A stretch of 64,000 bases of DNA. Origin: Chitinophaga ginsengisegetis (lineage in GTDB: Bacteria > Bacteroidota > Bacteroidia > Chitinophagales > Chitinophagaceae). The notes below the pieces were generated by a model. That model made no database searches, was not told where the DNA came from, and was given only the letters and a program-made list of their open reading frames with translations. Made by a program: the position numbers and the translations under genes. The DNA is taken from NCBI RefSeq assembly GCF_900168065.1, contig NZ_FUZZ01000002.1:1-64000 (forward strand). The letters run 5' to 3'. Positions 61,601-64,000 of this stretch are shown here, one piece after another (within the stretch, counting starts at the first letter, position 1; the number at the start of each line of letters is the position of its first letter).

Positions 61601-62141
61601 TGCCGGCTTTGATCATTTTGGTGGCGTAGCCTACATAGTAGATCACCAGTACATCGGTGGTGTCTTTTACTTCCACCGAAAAGCGGCCGGATTCATCGGC
61701 CATCACTACACTGCCGGTACTTTGCGCCATGATTTCCGCGCGGGCGATGGGGCTGTTTTTTGTTGCGTCTGTCACCATCCCACTGATGGTGCGTTTCCGG
61801 GGTGCTGTTGATTGTTTGATAATGATTTTTCGTACTACTACCTTTCTGCCATCTACCGCTTCAAATTCCAACCCGGTATTTTGTAATAACCAGGTGATCA
61901 CTTCTGCTACGGTTTTATTATTGAGATCGGCCGTATATTTTTTTTCCACCGCCTTCATATCGGCAGGATTGTAGAAGAAGGTAATGCCGCCCTTCTGCTG
62001 CACTGTCATGAAACATTTTGCGATGGGCTCATTCCTGAAACTGATGCTGATCTTTTTCTGCAGGAAGCTTTCCTGTGCCATTGCCGGCAAAGTAAAGCAT
62101 AGCAGGACCCACATACATCCGTGTAAAATTTTTTCCTTCAT
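58698..62141 (-). CDS. TonB-dependent receptor with STN signalling domain
   Basis: The ATG at 62141 gives 1147 residues beginning MKEKILHGCMWVLLCFTLPA (signal peptide); the longer frame to 62210 is unlikely. Domains in order: STN (ISISFRNEPIAKCFMTVQQK), carboxypeptidase-regulatory (ISGMVTDATKNSPIARAEIM), plug (ITTTQALQRVSGVTVTDDKY, VAIRGLGDRSVIGQLNG) and a barrel ending GTEFMLGLTFNL. The plug resembles TonB-dependent receptors that import rather than SusC proteins. STN plus the adjacent FecR and sigma genes define a trans-envelope signalling cascade that should control this operon. Confidence 0.93.
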   Translation of the reverse strand: MKEKILHGCMWVLLCFTLPAMAQESFLQKKISISFRNEPIAKCFMTVQQKGGITFFYNPADMKAVEKKYTADLNNKTVAEVITWLLQNTGLEFEAVDGRKVVVRKIIIKQSTAPRKRTISGMVTDATKNSPIARAEIMAQSTGSVVMADESGRFSVEVKDTTDVLVIYYVGYATKMIKAGSAPVLSVQLKPDSKTLSGVTVDARRRSNTEVMLLNDRKNSAMISDGISAQNIEKTASITTTQALQRVSGVTVTDDKYVAIRGLGDRSVIGQLNGIRLASSDPDRSAIPLDLVPAGLLDNITIYKTTTSDKPADAAAGIVELKTKSVPDREMLTITAQTGMNSQTGSKVNSFYNSDMGFLGQKVKSKGLSPEFRELSNQYPNGLGDIQRKIANSRNDPALLAEANRISGIMHGFDPVLTTKYKSAPLNQIYAVTYGNSYTVFKKHQVGLIAGANYYNRTNDIYDGQLTQYSVYQGVLTGNSALYSPRVIPNYITPNNINLGKYLNYKENTGTQTLNYGFLGGLTYRFSPQHEISMQYLGSRGAETRASNLHGAYEYTGLPGKVYNLVYSLRQSYRTLNTFNLQGEHKFTKKEYAPKLSYNLATSSSAQDDPDYRFVNLADYRVNGGTSHPGAIDIPGTTPPIVASPGLYSLVSGYVNGYGPYGIIQADPNGRRFRQLKENNYNYKADITLPFKALGKKQEFKTGVNYLHRRRRFSENVLYLPGSNYSAGGALPLYEVNGQLDQLVGYDRIGIRPPASYNEEGAPRSGGFLYNIQKSPNNYKGYYETRAFYGMLDLHLTEQLRLTGGVRFEMTDIQAAVDTSNVFLDPSITATDAGGNKINLVYTEPNSIYKTDYEPYYSANLTYTLNKNMNFRLGYNTTLARPELRELTNVFDFDPFQFALVVGNPNLKNQQTTNYDFRWEWFPAPGEVLSASVFYKEIDNQLTKVFKQNSSGLEARFPEFPAIEFQNDPNKGRVYGIELEVVKNLGLLWAPMKNLFLGSNLLLAQSEIKKTKERLESSRAIDRRAPANSPLFEQAPYSVNVFLNYNNTKSGTDFTATFNMVGERLIQVNLDGTPDLYSRPNPVLDFVGSQKLLKRLTLKGYAKNILDRPVEEVYANPGTGGNFYGKKYVRRSFYRGTEFMLGLTFNL

Positions 62142-62221
62142 TCGTTTGAGATTTAAAAAAAGAAGATCCGTTACCAGCAGCTGTACGCTGATGGTTGTTA
62201 GCATTCCCATTATGTTTGATG

Positions 62222-63139
62222 CTACTTAATTACGATGATGCCGTTTTTGTTTTTGTGAATAGTTAGCCGGTACGACAGGGATATCACTTTCAGGATATCG
62301 TTCATGGTGTCGGTTTCCTCGAATGCGCCGGTGAATTTCAGGTCGCTGATAGCCGGCGTGGTTTTTATTTTTACGCCGTACAGCAGTTCTATTTCCCTGA
62401 AAACATCGTTCAGCGCCGATTCATTGAACAACAGCTTTTTGCTGGTCCACCCGGTGTTTACTTCCGCTTGTTTATAGATATAGATGGTTTCCTTGTCGTA
62501 TACGAGCTCCTCATTTTCCGTGAGCTGCTGTACCGCCGCCCCGGCGGTAACCGCTACCCTACCCGTTTTCACGCTTACCTTTGGCTTTTCGATACCACTA
62601 CTATCGGCCACTACGAAACTGGTGCCCAATACCTTTACGCTTAAATGCGGACCGGTGATGATGAAAGGCGCCGTTTGCGGGGTGACTTCGAAGAATGCTT
62701 CCCCATTTACTGTGATGTTTCTTTGTTTGCCACGGAAGTATTGGGGATAAATAAGCGTGGTACCTCCATTGAGAATAGCTACCGAGCTATCCGGCAGGAT
62801 TACCTTTTTTACCTGGTACTTCAATGCCGTAATGCTTTGCATGGGAACAGGATCCAGCCAGTTCTGCAGCGCCAGCCGGTAGGTATAGGTAGCCCCGGTG
62901 GTTATGAGAATTAAGGCTGTAGCCGCATACCGCCATACCCTAATGCGTGGCGGCGCGATTTCCCTTTTCAGGTTATTCCACACCTCAAGGCGCTGCTCTT
63001 CCACATCAGCGGGCACCTGTTTTTCCTCCCAGGCTTTATCGAGGTAGGTGTTCAGCAACGTAGCTTCCCTGTGGGTGGCATTGCCCGACAGGTAATTACT
63101 GACCAATCTTTTAAACTGTGTGATATTCATCCGGAACAT
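62222..63139 (-). CDS. FecR-family anti-sigma factor
   Basis: A 305-residue protein. N-terminal sigma-binding region (FKRLVSNYLSGNATHREATL, LNTYLDKAWEEKQ), one transmembrane helix at about residues 67-86 (RYAATALILITTGATYTY), FecR domain (VILPDSSVAILNGGTTLIYP, ITVNGEAFFEVTPQT) and C-terminal DUF4974 (LNDVFREIELLYGVKIKTTP). It should restrain the sigma factor encoded 62 bp upstream until the STN domain of the receptor signals. An ATG at 63130 is an alternative start. Confidence 0.94.
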   Translation of the reverse strand: MFRMNITQFKRLVSNYLSGNATHREATLLNTYLDKAWEEKQVPADVEEQRLEVWNNLKREIAPPRIRVWRYAATALILITTGATYTYRLALQNWLDPVPMQSITALKYQVKKVILPDSSVAILNGGTTLIYPQYFRGKQRNITVNGEAFFEVTPQTAPFIITGPHLSVKVLGTSFVVADSSGIEKPKVSVKTGRVAVTAGAAVQQLTENEELVYDKETIYIYKQAEVNTGWTSKKLLFNESALNDVFREIELLYGVKIKTTPAISDLKFTGAFEETDTMNDILKVISLSYRLTIHKNKNGIIVIK

Positions 63140-63201
63140 TCTTCTATAGATATGTTCCTTTAGCGGAGGTGTTTGTCCCGAAGAAGTACGTTAAGGAATT
63201 A

Positions 63202-63762
63202 TTAACTCATTATTTCCGCGAGGATCAGGGCAGCTGCGATATGATGTCTTAAAGCCTTCAATGCTATGTGCAGCTGGTTTCTTACTGTTTTTTCGGAGAG
63301 ATTTAATTTCCCGGCGATTTCCGCAATAGATAAATGATGCCGGCGACTCAACAGGAAGATTTCCCGTGTTTTTTCCGGTAAGGTGATTAACTGGTTATCG
63401 ATTTCTTTAAATACATCGGCCGTTTCCATCTTTTCCCAGATATCGTTTAACACCGGCATGATATACTCCTGCACACGGTCCAGCTCCTCCGGCCGGTTCA
63501 TGATTTCCTTTAGCTTTTTGATAGACTGGAAGCGGACGGCCTGGTGGAGATAGTTTTCCAGCGGACCGCTCAGATTCAGCTTTTCTTTCCGCGACCACAG
63601 GGAGATGTACACCCCCTGTACTACGTCTTTTGCATCGTCTTTATTGCCGAGGATTTTTAGGGCGAAGGCGTAGAGCGCCGGCCAGTGTTGATTGAAACAC
63701 CTTTCGAATGCTTTTGTGTCACCGGTACGGATAAGCGCTATATCATCATGAGCATGCAGCAT
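63202..63762 (-). CDS. ECF sigma factor (FecI-like)
   Basis: A 186-residue sigma-70-family protein with region 2 (FERCFNQHWPALYAFALKIL, AKDVVQGVYISLWSRKEKLN) and region 4 (LPEKTREIFLLSRRHHLSIA, EIAGKLNLSEKTVRNQLHIA). It heads the operon that runs to 47070. Like other Bacteroidota ECF factors it ends in a short hydrophobic tail (AAALILAEIMS). A TAATTTCG -7-like element lies 23 bp upstream of its ATG. Confidence 0.94.
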   Translation of the reverse strand: MLHAHDDIALIRTGDTKAFERCFNQHWPALYAFALKILGNKDDAKDVVQGVYISLWSRKEKLNLSGPLENYLHQAVRFQSIKKLKEIMNRPEELDRVQEYIMPVLNDIWEKMETADVFKEIDNQLITLPEKTREIFLLSRRHHLSIAEIAGKLNLSEKTVRNQLHIALKALRHHIAAALILAEIMS

Positions 63763-63784
63763 GGCATTGGTTTGAGCAATGGAG

Positions 63785-63792
63785 CGAAATTA
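63785..63792 (-). promoter_or_regulatory. -7-like element TAATTTCG for the FAS1 operon
   Basis: On the minus strand, TAATTTCG differs from TAnnTTTG at one base and lies 23 bp upstream of the sigma start. A -33 TTTG is not evident, as might be expected for an autoregulated ECF promoter. Confidence 0.4.
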
Positions 63793-64000
63793 GGGGATTT
63801 TGTTGGGGGGGAGGTTTAAGGTATTGTTATGTTTTCTGAGATGGGTGCGGAGCGATGGTGCTGGAGGGGGTTAAAGAGCCATTTCTTACGGCCTACATTC
63901 CTATCGAAAAGCTGGGTTAGCTGGACTAATGCCGACGAAACTGCACAGTGTACCCTACCGACGACCATTTACAATGCGCAGCTGGTGACCTCAGGGACGC
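63793..64000. other. Terminal 208 bp, no gene seen
   Basis: Contains a G-run near 63805-63812 and no open frame that I can support on either strand; frames are broken by several stops. A gene could begin beyond the window edge. Confidence 0.4.

Noticed and set aside
13238..63762. Classical polysaccharide utilisation loci around the SusC/SusD pairs
   Set aside because: Neither pair is adjacent to glycoside hydrolases, polysaccharide lyases or sulfatases; one is linked to an M16 peptidase and the other is alone.
63841..64000. Possible gene fragment at the window end
   Set aside because: Several stop codons in all frames I read on both strands; a 20-codon plus frame starting near 63858 is too short to support.

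Overview
The window reads as chromosomal DNA of a Bacteroidota bacterium, most likely Chitinophagaceae (a Chitinophaga-like soil or plant bacterium). The evidence is two SusC/SusD-type pairs, two ECF sigma/FecR/STN-receptor signalling loci, a PorP/SprF-like type IX secretion gene, many Sec and lipoprotein signal peptides, TAnnTTTG-type -7 promoter elements and scarce Shine-Dalgarno sequences. The family-level placement is inference from gene content only. I found no rRNA, tRNA, CRISPR array or prophage.

Layout. 1-740: the 3' part of an IS3-family transposase, then two kinds of short tandem repeat. 836-3925: an amino-acid permease facing a two-gene group (outer-membrane barrel plus an unknown protein). 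4246-5978: an AT-rich mini-island with a heptad-repeat protein encoded by thirteen 21-bp units, an orphan ECF-like sigma factor and a miniature anti-sigma-like protein, closed by a strong terminator. 6134-13194: a VOC protein, a divergent pair of LamG-like proteins (one a predicted membrane-spanning HTH sensor), a YD-repeat-like protein with a LysR regulator, a small orphan protein, and a Crp/Fnr regulator with an Old Yellow Enzyme. 13238-25736: an ECF sigma, FecR, STN-SusC, SusD, M16 peptidase and plug/barrel receptor cluster on the minus strand. It resembles a protein or peptide uptake-and-processing locus. 25820-28459: a TPR/PD40 protein and a PorP/SprF homologue. 28946-41841: mostly independent housekeeping or envelope genes (DUF92, DUF5946-like, MBL hydrolase, PAP2, M48 protease, a formylglycine-generating-enzyme-like protein, a GH110-like beta-helix enzyme, an amidohydrolase, an atypical Nramp transporter, a VOC protein). 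42340-46996: an orphan SusC/SusD pair behind a 498-bp leader.

47070-63762: a tightly packed ten-gene minus-strand operon. It runs sigma, FecR, STN TonB-dependent receptor, two lipoproteins, three FAS1 (fasciclin) lipoproteins, an Oar-like receptor and an IPT/TIG-NHL lipoprotein. It has a plausible promoter at one end and a perfect 14-bp-stem terminator at the other. All six lipoproteins have Lys/Asp-rich residues just after the lipid-modified cysteine, as expected for surface-exported lipoproteins. This is the best candidate in the window for an undescribed system: a FecI/FecR-controlled cell-surface complex without SusD, built from fasciclin and beta-propeller modules.
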